A DNA stretch of 64,000 bases from Bombilactobacillus bombi (GTDB taxonomy: Bacteria; Bacillota; Bacilli; Lactobacillales; Lactobacillaceae): NCBI RefSeq assembly GCF_964340835.1, contig NZ_OZ204251.1; one strand, given 5' to 3'. The stretch's first letter is position 1, and each line of letters opens with the position of its first letter. The position numbers were made by a program, and so were the translations under genes. The notes under the pieces were generated by a model. That model searched no databases. It was not told the origin of the DNA and saw nothing but the letters and a program-made list of their open reading frames with translations. Shown in pieces: positions 42,861-52,281 of the stretch.

Positions 42861-43709
42861 TTGACAATTCAATCATTAATTCGACGTTTGTCAGCAACAC
42901 AATGTGTCAGTAATCAGTTAATACTCAAAGTTTGCCAGCAATATTATCAAGTGAGTTCTCAGCTTGATTTTTTGCTGGATTTTGTTGTCCAACATCTAAA
43001 AGTAGATAAACAAATAATTTTTAAGCAGCGCTGGTTGCACCAATCTTTAAATGCAGCTGGGTTTATTACGTTTTTTGATCAAGCATATCCAACACAACTA
43101 CGGCAAATTTATAATCCGCCAGCCATTTTGTACTATGTAGGCAATTTACAATTATTAAAAACTCCGATTGTCGCTTTAATTGGTGCACGTGCATGTAATC
43201 ATTATACAGAACAAATTATGTATGGTTTAATACCAGGATTGGTAGAACAAAAAATAACCACAATTAGTGGTCTAGCACGTGGAGCTGATAGTTTTTGTCA
43301 TCAGATAACTCTGAATCATTTTGGCAATACTATTGCAGTTGTGGGCAATTCAGTAGATTATTTTTATCCAGCAGAAAACAAAGTCTTACAATTACAAATT
43401 AGTCAGCAAGGATTAATATTAAGTGAATATCCACCCACTACCAGTCCACGTCGTTATTATTTTCCGCAAAGGAATCGCATAATTGCTGGACTTTGTGATA
43501 ATCTATTAGTAACCCAAGCACGCCAGCGGAGTGGTACTTTAATTACAGCAGAATTAGCGTTACAAGAAAATCGTAATGTTTGGGCTGTACCAGGACCAAT
43601 AACTAGTTCTCTATCTCAAGGGTGCAACCAATTAATTACGGCAGGTGCACGACCATATTTGAATGCTACGGAATTTATTAATGACTTAAAAGTTGCAAAA
43701 AAAATTTGA
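42861..43709 (+). CDS. dprA: DNA processing protein DprA
   Basis: A 282-residue Rossmann-fold protein that loads RecA on incoming single strands during natural transformation. Typical blocks: PAILYYVGNL, IALIGARAC-like segment, SGLARGADSFCHQ (SGxARGxD), NRIIAGLCDNLLV and SGTLITAELALQENR. No C-terminal winged helix (DML1) is present. The TTG start has CGGAGATGG upstream. It lies directly before topA, the usual order. Confidence 0.94.
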   Translation: MTIQSLIRRLSATQCVSNQLILKVCQQYYQVSSQLDFLLDFVVQHLKVDKQIIFKQRWLHQSLNAAGFITFFDQAYPTQLRQIYNPPAILYYVGNLQLLKTPIVALIGARACNHYTEQIMYGLIPGLVEQKITTISGLARGADSFCHQITLNHFGNTIAVVGNSVDYFYPAENKVLQLQISQQGLILSEYPPTTSPRRYYFPQRNRIIAGLCDNLLVTQARQRSGTLITAELALQENRNVWAVPGPITSSLSQGCNQLITAGARPYLNATEFINDLKVAKKI

Positions 43710-43733
43710 CAAAGTAGAATCATCTAGCATATT
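43706..43733 (+). promoter_or_regulatory. Candidate promoter of topA
   Basis: Consensus TTGACA overlapping the dprA stop, 16 bases, CATATT. Confidence 0.45.
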
Positions 43734-43769
43734 ATTTGAAACGACTTGATTGAAGAAAGGAGCTTTTTT

Positions 43770-45881
43770 TTGGTAAGCTCAAAAGCAACAAAACGTAAAC
43801 CCACCACTAAAAATTTAGTGATTGTGGAATCACCAGCAAAAGCTAAGACAATTGAAAAATATTTAGGAAAAAATTATAAAGTTTTGGCCAGCAAAGGGCA
43901 CATTCGAGATTTGCCGAAGAGTCGAATGGGAGTTGACATTGACCACAATTACGAACCAACTTATATTTCTATTCGCGGCAAAGGCGACACGATTAAAGAA
44001 TTGAAAAAAGCTGCAAAAAATTCGCAAAATGTTTATCTGGCAGCCGATCCTGATCGTGAAGGCGAAGCGATTGCTTGGCATGTTTCTTATGTTTTGGGAT
44101 TAGATCTTGACGACAAAAATCGAGTTGTCTTTAATGAAATTACTAAAGATGCTGTCAAAGAAGCATTTAAACATCCCCGTAATGTTAATATGGATTTGGT
44201 GAATGCCCAACAAGCACGAAGAATTTTAGATCGGTTAGTTGGTTATTCAATTAGTCCGATTTTATGGCAAAAAGTAAAAAAGGGCTTGAGTGCAGGTCGT
44301 GTGCAGTCTATTGCCTTGAAATTAGTCATTGAACGGGAAAAATCTATTCAAAAATTTCAGCCGAAAGAGTATTGGACGATTTTAAGTCATTTTCAAGCTG
44401 GAACAGCCAAGAAAAATATTTTTGAAGCTAATTTTTATGGTGTTGATGGCAAGAAAAAAGAATTACCGTCAAACCAAGCAGTTAAAGATATTTTGGCACA
44501 GATTGATAAGCGAAAAAAATTTAATGTCTCTAAAGTTGTTAAAAAAGAGCGCAAACGTTATCCAGCAGCTCCGTTTACAACTAGCTCCTTACAACAAGAA
44601 GCTAATCGAAAATTAAACTTTAAAACGCGGAAAACCATGATGTTAGCGCAACAGCTTTATGAAGGTATTAATTTAGGCGGGCGTCAAGGCAGTGTCGGTT
44701 TAATTACCTATATGCGGACTGATTCTACGCGGATTGCCACTGTGGCTAAACATGAAACTGCCAAATTCATTCAAGAAGAATACGGCGAACAATATGCAGC
44801 AACTAAATTGCATAAAACCAAAAATCCTGAAGGAGCTCAAGACGCTCATGAAGCGATTCGCCCGACTTCGGTCTTACGAACACCGCAATCTCTTAAAAAA
44901 GTTTTAACAAGGGATCAATATCGCCTTTATAACTTGATTTGGAATCGGTTTGTTGCTAGTGAAATGACACCAGCTGTTATGGATACCGTGAAGGTAGTAT
45001 TGGAACAAAACAAAATCCAATTTCAAGCCAATGGATCACAAATCAAGTTTGATGGTTTTTTAAAGTTATATAAAGATGATAATAAGACTAAAGATAATCT
45101 TTTACCTGATTTAAGTGAAGGTCAACAAGTTAAGTTATTAGATACCAATCCAGAGCAACATTTTACACAGCCACCAGCTAGATATACTGAAGCTTCTTTG
45201 GTTAAGGCCCTGGAAGAAAACGGTGTTGGTCGTCCTTCCACGTATGCGCCAACAATTGATACTATCCAGCGTCGTTATTATGTCAAATTAAATGGCCGTA
45301 GCTTTGAACCAACTGAACTAGGTGAAATTGTAGATAATTTAATTGAAAAATATTTTCCAGATATTGTGAATATTGATTTTACTGCCCAGTTAGAAGATGA
45401 ATTAGATGGTATAGAAGCAGGTAAAGAAAAATGGACTAAAGTTGTAGATGAGTATTATCAGCCTTTTTCTAAAGAATTAAAAAATGCCGATGAAAAAATT
45501 GAAAAATTACAAATTAAAGATGAACCTGCAGGATTTGATTGTGATATTTGTGGAGCGCCCATGGTTATTAAGTTAGGACGCTATGGAAAATTTTTTGCTT
45601 GCAGTCGTTTTCCAGACTGTCGCAATACAAAACCAATCATCAAAGAAATAGGGGTCGTTTGTCCGAAATGTCATCAGGGTCAAGTAGTGGAACGTAAATC
45701 TAAAAAGCGTCGAATTTTTTATGGGTGTTCCCGTTATCCGGATTGTGATTTTGTTGATTGGAATAAGCCTATTAACCGTGATTGTCCTAAGGATGGACAT
45801 TATTTAGTTGAGAAAAAAGTTAAGGGTGGTCGTCAAGTAGTTTGTCCTAATGGCGATTATGAAGAAGAAGTTCAGAAATAA
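43770..45881 (+). CDS. topA: DNA topoisomerase I
   Basis: A type IA topoisomerase of 703 residues that relaxes negative supercoils. TOPRIM: NLVIVESPAKAKTIEKYLG and DPDREGEAIAWH; the catalytic Tyr is in GLITYMRTDSTRI. Three C-terminal zinc-ribbon modules follow: CDIC...CSRFPDC and CPKC...CSRYPDC are complete, while the third (DCPKDGH...CPNGDY) keeps only two Cys. The start is TTG at 43770, 7 bases after AAAGGAG; the frame is open 8 codons further up. Confidence 0.96.
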   Translation: MVSSKATKRKPTTKNLVIVESPAKAKTIEKYLGKNYKVLASKGHIRDLPKSRMGVDIDHNYEPTYISIRGKGDTIKELKKAAKNSQNVYLAADPDREGEAIAWHVSYVLGLDLDDKNRVVFNEITKDAVKEAFKHPRNVNMDLVNAQQARRILDRLVGYSISPILWQKVKKGLSAGRVQSIALKLVIEREKSIQKFQPKEYWTILSHFQAGTAKKNIFEANFYGVDGKKKELPSNQAVKDILAQIDKRKKFNVSKVVKKERKRYPAAPFTTSSLQQEANRKLNFKTRKTMMLAQQLYEGINLGGRQGSVGLITYMRTDSTRIATVAKHETAKFIQEEYGEQYAATKLHKTKNPEGAQDAHEAIRPTSVLRTPQSLKKVLTRDQYRLYNLIWNRFVASEMTPAVMDTVKVVLEQNKIQFQANGSQIKFDGFLKLYKDDNKTKDNLLPDLSEGQQVKLLDTNPEQHFTQPPARYTEASLVKALEENGVGRPSTYAPTIDTIQRRYYVKLNGRSFEPTELGEIVDNLIEKYFPDIVNIDFTAQLEDELDGIEAGKEKWTKVVDEYYQPFSKELKNADEKIEKLQIKDEPAGFDCDICGAPMVIKLGRYGKFFACSRFPDCRNTKPIIKEIGVVCPKCHQGQVVERKSKKRRIFYGCSRYPDCDFVDWNKPINRDCPKDGHYLVEKKVKGGRQVVCPNGDYEEEVQK

Positions 45882-45945
45882 TAAATTTTATTAGCACCGC
45901 TATTTCTCTTGTGGTATGGTATGAGAGTAAATGGGAGGTGTTTTT

Positions 45946-46869
45946 TTGAGGGATGAGCAGTGGCTGCAGAAATTTATGCAGTATTTATCTGTCGAACGGC
46001 ATTATTCAGAGTTAACTGTCAAAGCTTATCACAGTGATTTACAACATTTTCAAACTTTTTTATCTGAAGATGCAGGTAAGCCAGTTGCTTTTAAAAAAGT
46101 AACGACTGTTGATGTAGAAAATTATTTAGATTATTTAACTCAAAAAAAATATGCTAGTCGAACGATTACTCGAAAAATTTCTGCTTTACGCACTTTTTTT
46201 AAATTCTTAAAAAAGCAACAGCTGATTAAGCAGGACCCCTGTGAATTAGTCCATTTAAAATCACATTCTCATATTTTACCAGAATTTTTTTATAATAAAG
46301 AATTAGAAGAATTACTCGCAGCAACTGCAGGTGATGAACCTTTAAAACAGCGTAATCGAGTTATACTAGAAATTCTTTATGGTACAGGTATTAGAGTGAG
46401 TGAGGCTAGTAATTTAACCTTGCAACAAATTGATTTTGGGATGAAAATAATCTTAATTCATGGAAAAGGTGATAAAGATCGTTATGTACCACTTGGTTCC
46501 AAAGCGCAAGCGGCGATTACAACATATTTACAATCTGGTCGACGGCAGTTGATGGGCTCACAAACTGAGCACAACTTTTTATTAGTAAACAATCATGGAC
46601 AAAAATTAACTAGTCGAGGAATTGAATATATTCTCAAGGAGATTATCAAACAAACTAATCTCACGGCTAATATTCATCCCCATATGTTGCGTCATAGTTT
46701 TGCCACGCAAATGCTTAATAATGGAGCTGATTTAAGAACTGTTCAAGAATTGCTAGGACATTCCAGTCTTTCAACTACCCAAATCTACACCCACTTAACC
46801 ATGGAACATTTACAACAAGATTATCGGAAATATTTTCCACGAGCTAATAATGAAAATGAGGTAAATTAA
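45946..46869 (+). CDS. xerC: Tyrosine recombinase XerC
   Basis: A 307-residue tyrosine recombinase, partner of XerD at dif. All catalytic residues are present: Arg in GTGIRVSEASNL, Lys in HGKGDKDRYVP, H-x-x-R in HMLRHSFATQM, His in LLGHSSLSTTQ and the Tyr of IYTH. TTG start at 45946 with GGGAGGTG upstream. It leads the xerC-hslV-hslU block, which supports XerC. Confidence 0.93.
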   Translation: MRDEQWLQKFMQYLSVERHYSELTVKAYHSDLQHFQTFLSEDAGKPVAFKKVTTVDVENYLDYLTQKKYASRTITRKISALRTFFKFLKKQQLIKQDPCELVHLKSHSHILPEFFYNKELEELLAATAGDEPLKQRNRVILEILYGTGIRVSEASNLTLQQIDFGMKIILIHGKGDKDRYVPLGSKAQAAITTYLQSGRRQLMGSQTEHNFLLVNNHGQKLTSRGIEYILKEIIKQTNLTANIHPHMLRHSFATQMLNNGADLRTVQELLGHSSLSTTQIYTHLTMEHLQQDYRKYFPRANNENEVN

Positions 46870-47394
46870 ATGACAACTATTTGTGCAGTACGTTATCAAA
46901 ATCAAATCGCGATTGCTGGTGATGGTCAAGTTACAGCAGGCGAAAAGACAATCATGAAGGCTTCAGCGCATAAAGTCCGGCGGATTTTTAATAATCAGGT
47001 CGTAATCGGATTTGCTGGAGGAGTGGCTGATGCGTTTACATTAGAAGATTGGTTTGAAAAGAAACTAGAATCTTACTCAGGCAATTTAAAACGTGCTGCA
47101 GTAGAATTAGCACAAGATTGGCGTAAAGATCCAACTTTACAAAAATTAGAAGCAATGATGATTGCCTTTAATCAAACTGATTTGTTGCTCATCTCAGGTA
47201 ATGGTGAAGTCATTGAACCTGATGAAGACGTAATTGCAATTGGTTCTGGCGGTAACTTTGCGCAAGCAGCTGCAATTGCCATGATTCGCCATAGTTCAGG
47301 GATGTCAGCTAAACAAATTGCACAAGAAGCAATTAATATTGCTTCTGATATTGATATTTTTACCAACAAAAGCATTATTACAGATCAGTTGTAG
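46870..47394 (+). CDS. hslV: ATP-dependent protease proteolytic subunit HslV
   Basis: The proteasome-like peptidase of the HslUV complex, 174 residues. After Met removal the N-terminal nucleophile is Thr2 (MTTICAVRY), unlike the Ser-type ClpQ of Bacillus, whose N-terminus is extended. IAGDGQVT, FAGGVADAFTL and AIGSGGNFA are conserved. The ATG follows the xerC stop directly. Confidence 0.96.
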   Translation: MTTICAVRYQNQIAIAGDGQVTAGEKTIMKASAHKVRRIFNNQVVIGFAGGVADAFTLEDWFEKKLESYSGNLKRAAVELAQDWRKDPTLQKLEAMMIAFNQTDLLLISGNGEVIEPDEDVIAIGSGGNFAQAAAIAMIRHSSGMSAKQIAQEAINIASDIDIFTNKSIITDQL

Positions 47395-47404
47395 GAGGAT
47401 ATAA

Positions 47405-48805
47405 ATGACAACGCAAATGACACCTAAACAAATTGTTCAACAATTGGATAAATATATTATTGGTCAAGATGAAGCTAAGAAGGCCGTGGCGATTGCTTTG
47501 TATAATCGCTACCGGAGGATGCAATTATCAGAAGCTATGCAACAAGATATTACTCCTAAGAATTTGTTAATGATTGGACCAACAGGTGTTGGTAAAACAG
47601 AAATTGCTCGGCGTTTAGCTAAAGTGGTTCAAGCCCCCTTCGTCAAAGTTGAAGCTACCAAATTTACAGAGGTAGGTTACGTTGGTCGTGATGTTGAATC
47701 TATGATTCGTGATTTAGTAGATGTAGCTGTCAAAATTGAAGAAGATATTCAATATCGTGATGTTCGATCACAAGCTACTCAAGAAGCTGACAAACAATTA
47801 GTCAAATTATTAGTCCCTGGAGTTAAGAAAGAACCTAAGCAGATTAACGGTATTCAAGATATGATGGCGGCTTTTAATTCACTTTCTCAAGGAGAAAATC
47901 CCGTCCCTAATAATGAAGAAGTAACAGATGATGTCCGCAATCAACGCTTAAGTGTTAAAGAACAACTAGATAAGGGATTATTAGAAGATGAAGAAGTAAC
48001 AATCCAAGTCGAAGAGTCTCATAAAGTTAATCCAATGAATGATATGATGGGACAAATGGGAATTGATTTAAATAGTGCGATGGACTCTATTTTGCCAAAG
48101 AAAAAAGTTAGTCGGACATTACCAGTCAAAGAAGCTCGGGAAGTTTTAATTGAGCAAGAATCCAGCAAATTAGTCGATCATGATGCAATTTACCAAGCTG
48201 CTATTCAGCGCGCTGAAAATGATGGCATTATTTTTATTGATGAAATTGATAAAATTACTGCTGGCAATAAGAAAAATTCTGGTGAAGTATCTCGTGAAGG
48301 TGTCCAACGTGATATCTTGCCAATTGTTGAAGGTTCTAGTGTTAATACTAAATATGGTACCGTGAAAACTGATCACATCTTATTTATTGGTTCAGGAGCT
48401 TTTGCCGAAAGCAAACCGAGCGATTTAATTGCTGAATTACAAGGACGTTTCCCCATTCGAGTAGAATTAAATGATTTATCTGAAAATGACTTTATTCGCA
48501 TTCTTACAGCTCCAGATAATGCCTTAGTTAAACAATACATTGCCATGATTGGCAGTGATGGTATTCATTTAACATTTACTAAAGAATCCATTGAAGAAAT
48601 TGCTCGCATTGCTTATAAAGTTAATCATGAAAGCCAAAATATTGGTGCTCGGCGTTTGGCTACTGTATTAGAAAAAGTATTAGAAGAAATTATGTATGAA
48701 GCTCCTGACATGCAGATGGGTGATATTACAATTACACAAGAATATGTCGATCAAAAAGTTGGCACTATTGCTGATGATAATGATTTAACTAAATACATTT
48801 TGTAG
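47405..48805 (+). CDS. hslU: ATP-dependent protease ATPase subunit HslU
   Basis: An AAA+ unfoldase of 466 residues feeding HslV. Walker A GPTGVGKTE (about 59-67), pore motif EVGYVGRD, an I-domain (about 110-240), Walker B IIFIDEIDKI, the SGAFAESKPSDLIAELQGRF sensor region and the C-terminal tail that docks on HslV (ending KYIL). AGGAGG lies 7 bases before the ATG. Confidence 0.97.
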   Translation: MTTQMTPKQIVQQLDKYIIGQDEAKKAVAIALYNRYRRMQLSEAMQQDITPKNLLMIGPTGVGKTEIARRLAKVVQAPFVKVEATKFTEVGYVGRDVESMIRDLVDVAVKIEEDIQYRDVRSQATQEADKQLVKLLVPGVKKEPKQINGIQDMMAAFNSLSQGENPVPNNEEVTDDVRNQRLSVKEQLDKGLLEDEEVTIQVEESHKVNPMNDMMGQMGIDLNSAMDSILPKKKVSRTLPVKEAREVLIEQESSKLVDHDAIYQAAIQRAENDGIIFIDEIDKITAGNKKNSGEVSREGVQRDILPIVEGSSVNTKYGTVKTDHILFIGSGAFAESKPSDLIAELQGRFPIRVELNDLSENDFIRILTAPDNALVKQYIAMIGSDGIHLTFTKESIEEIARIAYKVNHESQNIGARRLATVLEKVLEEIMYEAPDMQMGDITITQEYVDQKVGTIADDNDLTKYIL

Positions 48806-48815
48806 AGGGAATTGT

Positions 48816-49673
48816 ATGACTTTAATTACTTTGAAGAATAATCAGTTAGTTGTTAAAATCTCAACTTTAGGTGCTGAACTGCAAAGTGTCGTTGATCAAT
48901 CAAATCAAGAACGTATTTGGCAGGCACAAGCAGATGTTTGGCCGCGCCATGCTCCAGTACTGTTTCCAATAGTCGGTCGGTTGCGAGATAACCATTATCG
49001 ATTAAATAAACAAGTTTATGAGTTGGAACAACACGGCTTTGCTCGAGATTGTGAATTTGAGGTTGTTAATCAACAAGATAATTATGTGACTCTGAAACTG
49101 CAGGCTGATAGAGAAACTCAAACTGTTTATCCGTTTTTATTTACTTTAGAAATCACATTTATTTTGCATGATAATGATTTGCAAGTAAATTACAGCATTC
49201 AAAATCATGGTCAAGAGCTTATGCCTTTTGCCATTGGCGGTCATCCTGGATTTGTTTTTGATTACCAGCAACCCCAAGCACAATTAATAATTGAAAATCC
49301 GCAACAAGTACAACGATTGCAATTCACTGACAATAATTTGATCGATCAAACTCAGTTGCAAGCTGTTTCAACGCGTGAAATTGCCTTAAATTCCGAGAGT
49401 TTTGACCATGATGCTTGGGTTTATCAATCTCATGGTATGAATAGTTATAGTATTGGCACACCAGATCATTATCAAATTAAGATGACAACTAATTCTCCAT
49501 ATTTTGGAGTTTGGTCAGCCTACCCCAAGAAAGGAAAATTTATCTGTTTGGAGCCTTGGTGGGGATTAGCTGATACTGAAGACAGTGACGGCCAAATATT
49601 TCATAAATTTGGCATTAATCAACTTCAACCTCAGCAACTGTTCAATGCTAGTTGGCAAGTGACTTTTAATTAG
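48816..49673 (+). CDS. Aldose 1-epimerase family protein
   Basis: A 285-residue galactose-mutarotase-fold protein of the LacX/YeaD-like group: RHAPVLFPIVGRLRDN (N-terminal), PFAIGGHPGFVF with the catalytic-type His, and CLEPWWGLAD. It probably interconverts sugar or sugar-phosphate anomers; exact substrate unknown, and it is shorter than GalM proper. It follows hslU by 10 bases, a link seen in lactobacilli. Confidence 0.85.
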   Translation: MTLITLKNNQLVVKISTLGAELQSVVDQSNQERIWQAQADVWPRHAPVLFPIVGRLRDNHYRLNKQVYELEQHGFARDCEFEVVNQQDNYVTLKLQADRETQTVYPFLFTLEITFILHDNDLQVNYSIQNHGQELMPFAIGGHPGFVFDYQQPQAQLIIENPQQVQRLQFTDNNLIDQTQLQAVSTREIALNSESFDHDAWVYQSHGMNSYSIGTPDHYQIKMTTNSPYFGVWSAYPKKGKFICLEPWWGLADTEDSDGQIFHKFGINQLQPQQLFNASWQVTFN

Positions 49674-49709
49674 CATATCCTCATTTATATTAAAAAAATG
49701 AACTTTTAG

Positions 49710-49738
49710 TTGACAACAATTAAAAATAATTTTATTAT
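49710..49738 (+). promoter_or_regulatory. Promoter of the met transporter operon
   Basis: Consensus TTGACA (49710-49715), 17 bases, TATTAT (49733-49738). Confidence 0.7.
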
Positions 49739-49774
49739 ATATCACAATAGTTAACGTGAATATGACAAACAAAA

Positions 49775-50049
49775 TGATCAGGGGAAGTAATTAAAGAATT
49801 TAGGTACAGAAAGCCTTGCATGTTGAGATGAGGCCCTTAATCTTTAATGAAAATGACCTGTGATTGGTGTACCGAGTTGGTGTATAGAACCAATTAGGTG
49901 GCAATGGTTGGTACCCTTTAACGTACACGCGTATAGATATTTTGTACGTTGTTAAGGGTATTAGTGTAAGCTAAAGCCAAATTAGAATGGTACCGCGGAT
50001 AAAAACCGCTTCTAAAAGACTGTTAAAGTCAATTAGAAGCGGTTTTTTT
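49775..50049 (+). promoter_or_regulatory. Met-tRNA T-box leader
   Basis: A full T-box riboswitch filling the 420-base gap before metQ. Stem I closes with CAGG (49779-49782) and CCTG (49857-49860). The 5' side holds the S-turn AGTA at 49786-49789, and the specifier codon ATG is at 49853-49855, followed by A. The T-box GAATGGTACCGCGG is at 49985-49998. In the antiterminator TTAGAA pairs with TTCTAA and GCGG with CCGC, competing with the terminator. Uncharged tRNA-Met should allow read-through into the methionine transporter genes. Confidence 0.88.
50004..50049 (+). terminator. Conditional terminator of the Met T-box
   Basis: A perfect 12-bp stem (AACCGCTTCTAA and complement) followed by T-run. 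Its left arm also serves the antiterminator. Confidence 0.9.
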
Positions 50050-50093
50050 GTTTGAGTAGGAACGTTGACCAAAAATAAAATGAGGTGGAGAAC

Positions 50094-50927
50094 GTGAAAC
50101 ATATTAACAAGATTATTCAAAAAGTTTTTCTAGCAATTAGTTTTGTGGGAGTTATTTTCTTAGCTGTCGGATGTGGTGCTCAGGGTTCGCAAGAAAAAAC
50201 TGTTAAAGTTGGTATTAACAATGCTGATGAGCCAATCTGGAAAGTGGTTCAGCAAAAAGTTAAAAAGGACCATATTAATTTAAAAATTGTGGAGTTTTCT
50301 GATTATAATCAGCCTAATACAGCTTTATCTCAAGGAGAACTAGATATCAATGCCTTTCAACATCGTTTTTTCTTGAGTAATTGGAACAAGGCTCATCATA
50401 CTAATTTGGTTGCTATTGGCAATACAGTAATTCAACCAATGGCTGTTTATTCTAACAAGCTCACAGATATTAAACAAATTAAAAATGGCGCCAAAGTAGC
50501 AGTACCCAACGATGCGTCTAATGAAGCACGAGCTTTACAATTATTAGAAAATGCTGGCCTAATTACTTTAAAAAATACTAAGAAAAAATTACCTTCAACC
50601 AAAGACATCCAAACAAATAAATTGAATTTAAAATTTAATGTTTTAGATGCAGCTCAGACAGCACATTCATTAGGTGATGTTGATGTAGCTGTTATTAACG
50701 GTAACGTCACTAATGCTGCTAAATTAAGTGCAAAAAAAGTTATTTATAAAGAAAAGATTTCTAAGCAGTCCAAGCCTTGGATTAATATTATTGTTGCTAA
50801 TAAGAAAGATCAGCACAATAAGACTTATCAAAAGGTTGTTAAAGCTTTCCAATCTGCTGATGTAGCCAAAGCAATTAAGAAAGTATACGGTCAAGGTGCT
50901 GTAACTGTCTGGAATTCAAAATTTTAA
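50094..50927 (+). CDS. metQ: Methionine ABC transporter substrate-binding lipoprotein
   Basis: A NlpA/MetQ-family lipoprotein of 277 residues. The signal peptide ends in the lipobox LAVGC, Cys27 being lipidated; the mature domain starts KTVKVGINNADEPIWK. Conserved MetQ blocks include the DINAFQHRFFL region and the VAVPNDASNEARALQLLENA segment. GTG at 50094 is chosen because GGTGGAG lies just upstream; a GTG at 50085 is inside that site. First gene after the Met T-box. Confidence 0.93.
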   Translation: MKHINKIIQKVFLAISFVGVIFLAVGCGAQGSQEKTVKVGINNADEPIWKVVQQKVKKDHINLKIVEFSDYNQPNTALSQGELDINAFQHRFFLSNWNKAHHTNLVAIGNTVIQPMAVYSNKLTDIKQIKNGAKVAVPNDASNEARALQLLENAGLITLKNTKKKLPSTKDIQTNKLNLKFNVLDAAQTAHSLGDVDVAVINGNVTNAAKLSAKKVIYKEKISKQSKPWINIIVANKKDQHNKTYQKVVKAFQSADVAKAIKKVYGQGAVTVWNSKF

Positions 50928-50943
50928 TAAAGAGAGCGATAAA

Positions 50944-52272
50944 ATGACAAAATTGACAGATCCAATAATTCAAAGTTCTTTGCAGGATTTATCTGATTAT
51001 ATAGCTTTACCCTCCGTTTCAGCTAAGAAGCAATATCAAGTCGAAACAGCACAATTTTTAAAAAAGCTATTAAGTGACTTCGGTGCTCAAGTTCAGGTCT
51101 TTGATGATTATCAAGTACCCTTAGTTTTTGCAGAAATTAAACCTCAAACCCCTAGTTCAACAACGATTTTAATTTACAATCATTACGATGTACAACCAGA
51201 AGAACCAGTAGAACTTTGGAATTCAGATCCTTTTAAATTAAAAGTTACCTCCGATAAGTTAATCGGACGTGGTGTTTCGGATTGTAAGGCTGACTTGATT
51301 AGTCGGATTACAGCTTTAAAGATTTATCGTCAACAACATGGAGATTTGCCTTGTAATATTAAATTTTTGATTGAAGGTGAAGAAGAAGTCGCTAGTGAAC
51401 ATTTGCCAGACTATCTTCAAAAATATCATCAATTATTAGCAGCGGATTTAGTCATTTGGGAGTCGGGCAGCAAAAATGAGCATGAGCAATTTAGTATTCA
51501 AGGTGGAAATAAAGGTGTTTTGTGTTTTGAATTAGTAGCTAATTCTGCCGCAATTGATTTACATTCTTCCTTTGCTGCAGTAGTCGATAGTGCAACGTGG
51601 CGTTTAGTAGCAGCTTTAGCCTCTTTACGAGATAGCGATGGTACTATTAAAGTGCCAGGATTTTATGATGATGTGGTTGAACCTACAAAAAGAGAACAAG
51701 ACTTAGTGAATCAGGCAATCACCCCAGATTTGCAGCAAAAATGGGATCTACAGTTACCTTTGCTCAAAAATAAATCTGTTAATTATAATTTAACTTTTAG
51801 TCCAACAATTAATATTGAAGGTTTAAGTAGTGGCTGGGAGAGCAATGGTGTTAAAACAGTCACACCCAAAACTGCGAAAGCCAAGTTAGAGTTTAGATTA
51901 GTACCCAATCAAGATCCCCAAGATTTATTTAATAAGCTAACTAACTATTTACAAGAACAAGGATTTGATGATATTAAAGTGAATTATCTTTTAGGAGAAG
52001 CAGGATATCGTTGGGATTTAAATCATCCACTAGTTGATTTATTAGTTGATACTGCCCAAAAGTGTTATGGATCAGACCAACAAGTAGAACTATTGCCTTC
52101 CAGCCCTGGAACTGGTCCAATGTATTTGATTAATAAATATACGCAGGCACCAATTGTATCATGTGGTGTTAGTTACAGTAAATCTGGAGATCATGCTCCC
52201 AATGAAAATATTCGGATTCAAGATTATTTAGCATTTATTGACTTTTTTGATCAATTTTTAGATAGGTTGTAG
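50944..52272 (+). CDS. M20 family metallopeptidase (dipeptidase-like)
   Basis: A 442-residue zinc peptidase of family M20. Metal ligands visible: His in YNHYDVQPEEP, Asp in GRGVSDCKAD, Glu pair in EGEEEVASEH, and the late GDHAPNENI His. Its place between metQ and metN, in one T-box-controlled transcript, suggests it releases methionine from imported dipeptides or N-acyl forms. That role is inference from context; the family is certain. Cytoplasmic, no signal peptide. Confidence 0.9.
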   Translation: MTKLTDPIIQSSLQDLSDYIALPSVSAKKQYQVETAQFLKKLLSDFGAQVQVFDDYQVPLVFAEIKPQTPSSTTILIYNHYDVQPEEPVELWNSDPFKLKVTSDKLIGRGVSDCKADLISRITALKIYRQQHGDLPCNIKFLIEGEEEVASEHLPDYLQKYHQLLAADLVIWESGSKNEHEQFSIQGGNKGVLCFELVANSAAIDLHSSFAAVVDSATWRLVAALASLRDSDGTIKVPGFYDDVVEPTKREQDLVNQAITPDLQQKWDLQLPLLKNKSVNYNLTFSPTINIEGLSSGWESNGVKTVTPKTAKAKLEFRLVPNQDPQDLFNKLTNYLQEQGFDDIKVNYLLGEAGYRWDLNHPLVDLLVDTAQKCYGSDQQVELLPSSPGTGPMYLINKYTQAPIVSCGVSYSKSGDHAPNENIRIQDYLAFIDFFDQFLDRL

Positions 52273-52281
52273 GTATAATTT

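Noticed and set aside
49681..49706. Terminator after the aldose epimerase gene
   Set aside because: The TCATTT/AAATGA stem is only 6 bp of A/T-rich pairing and no clear T-run follows; too weak to call.
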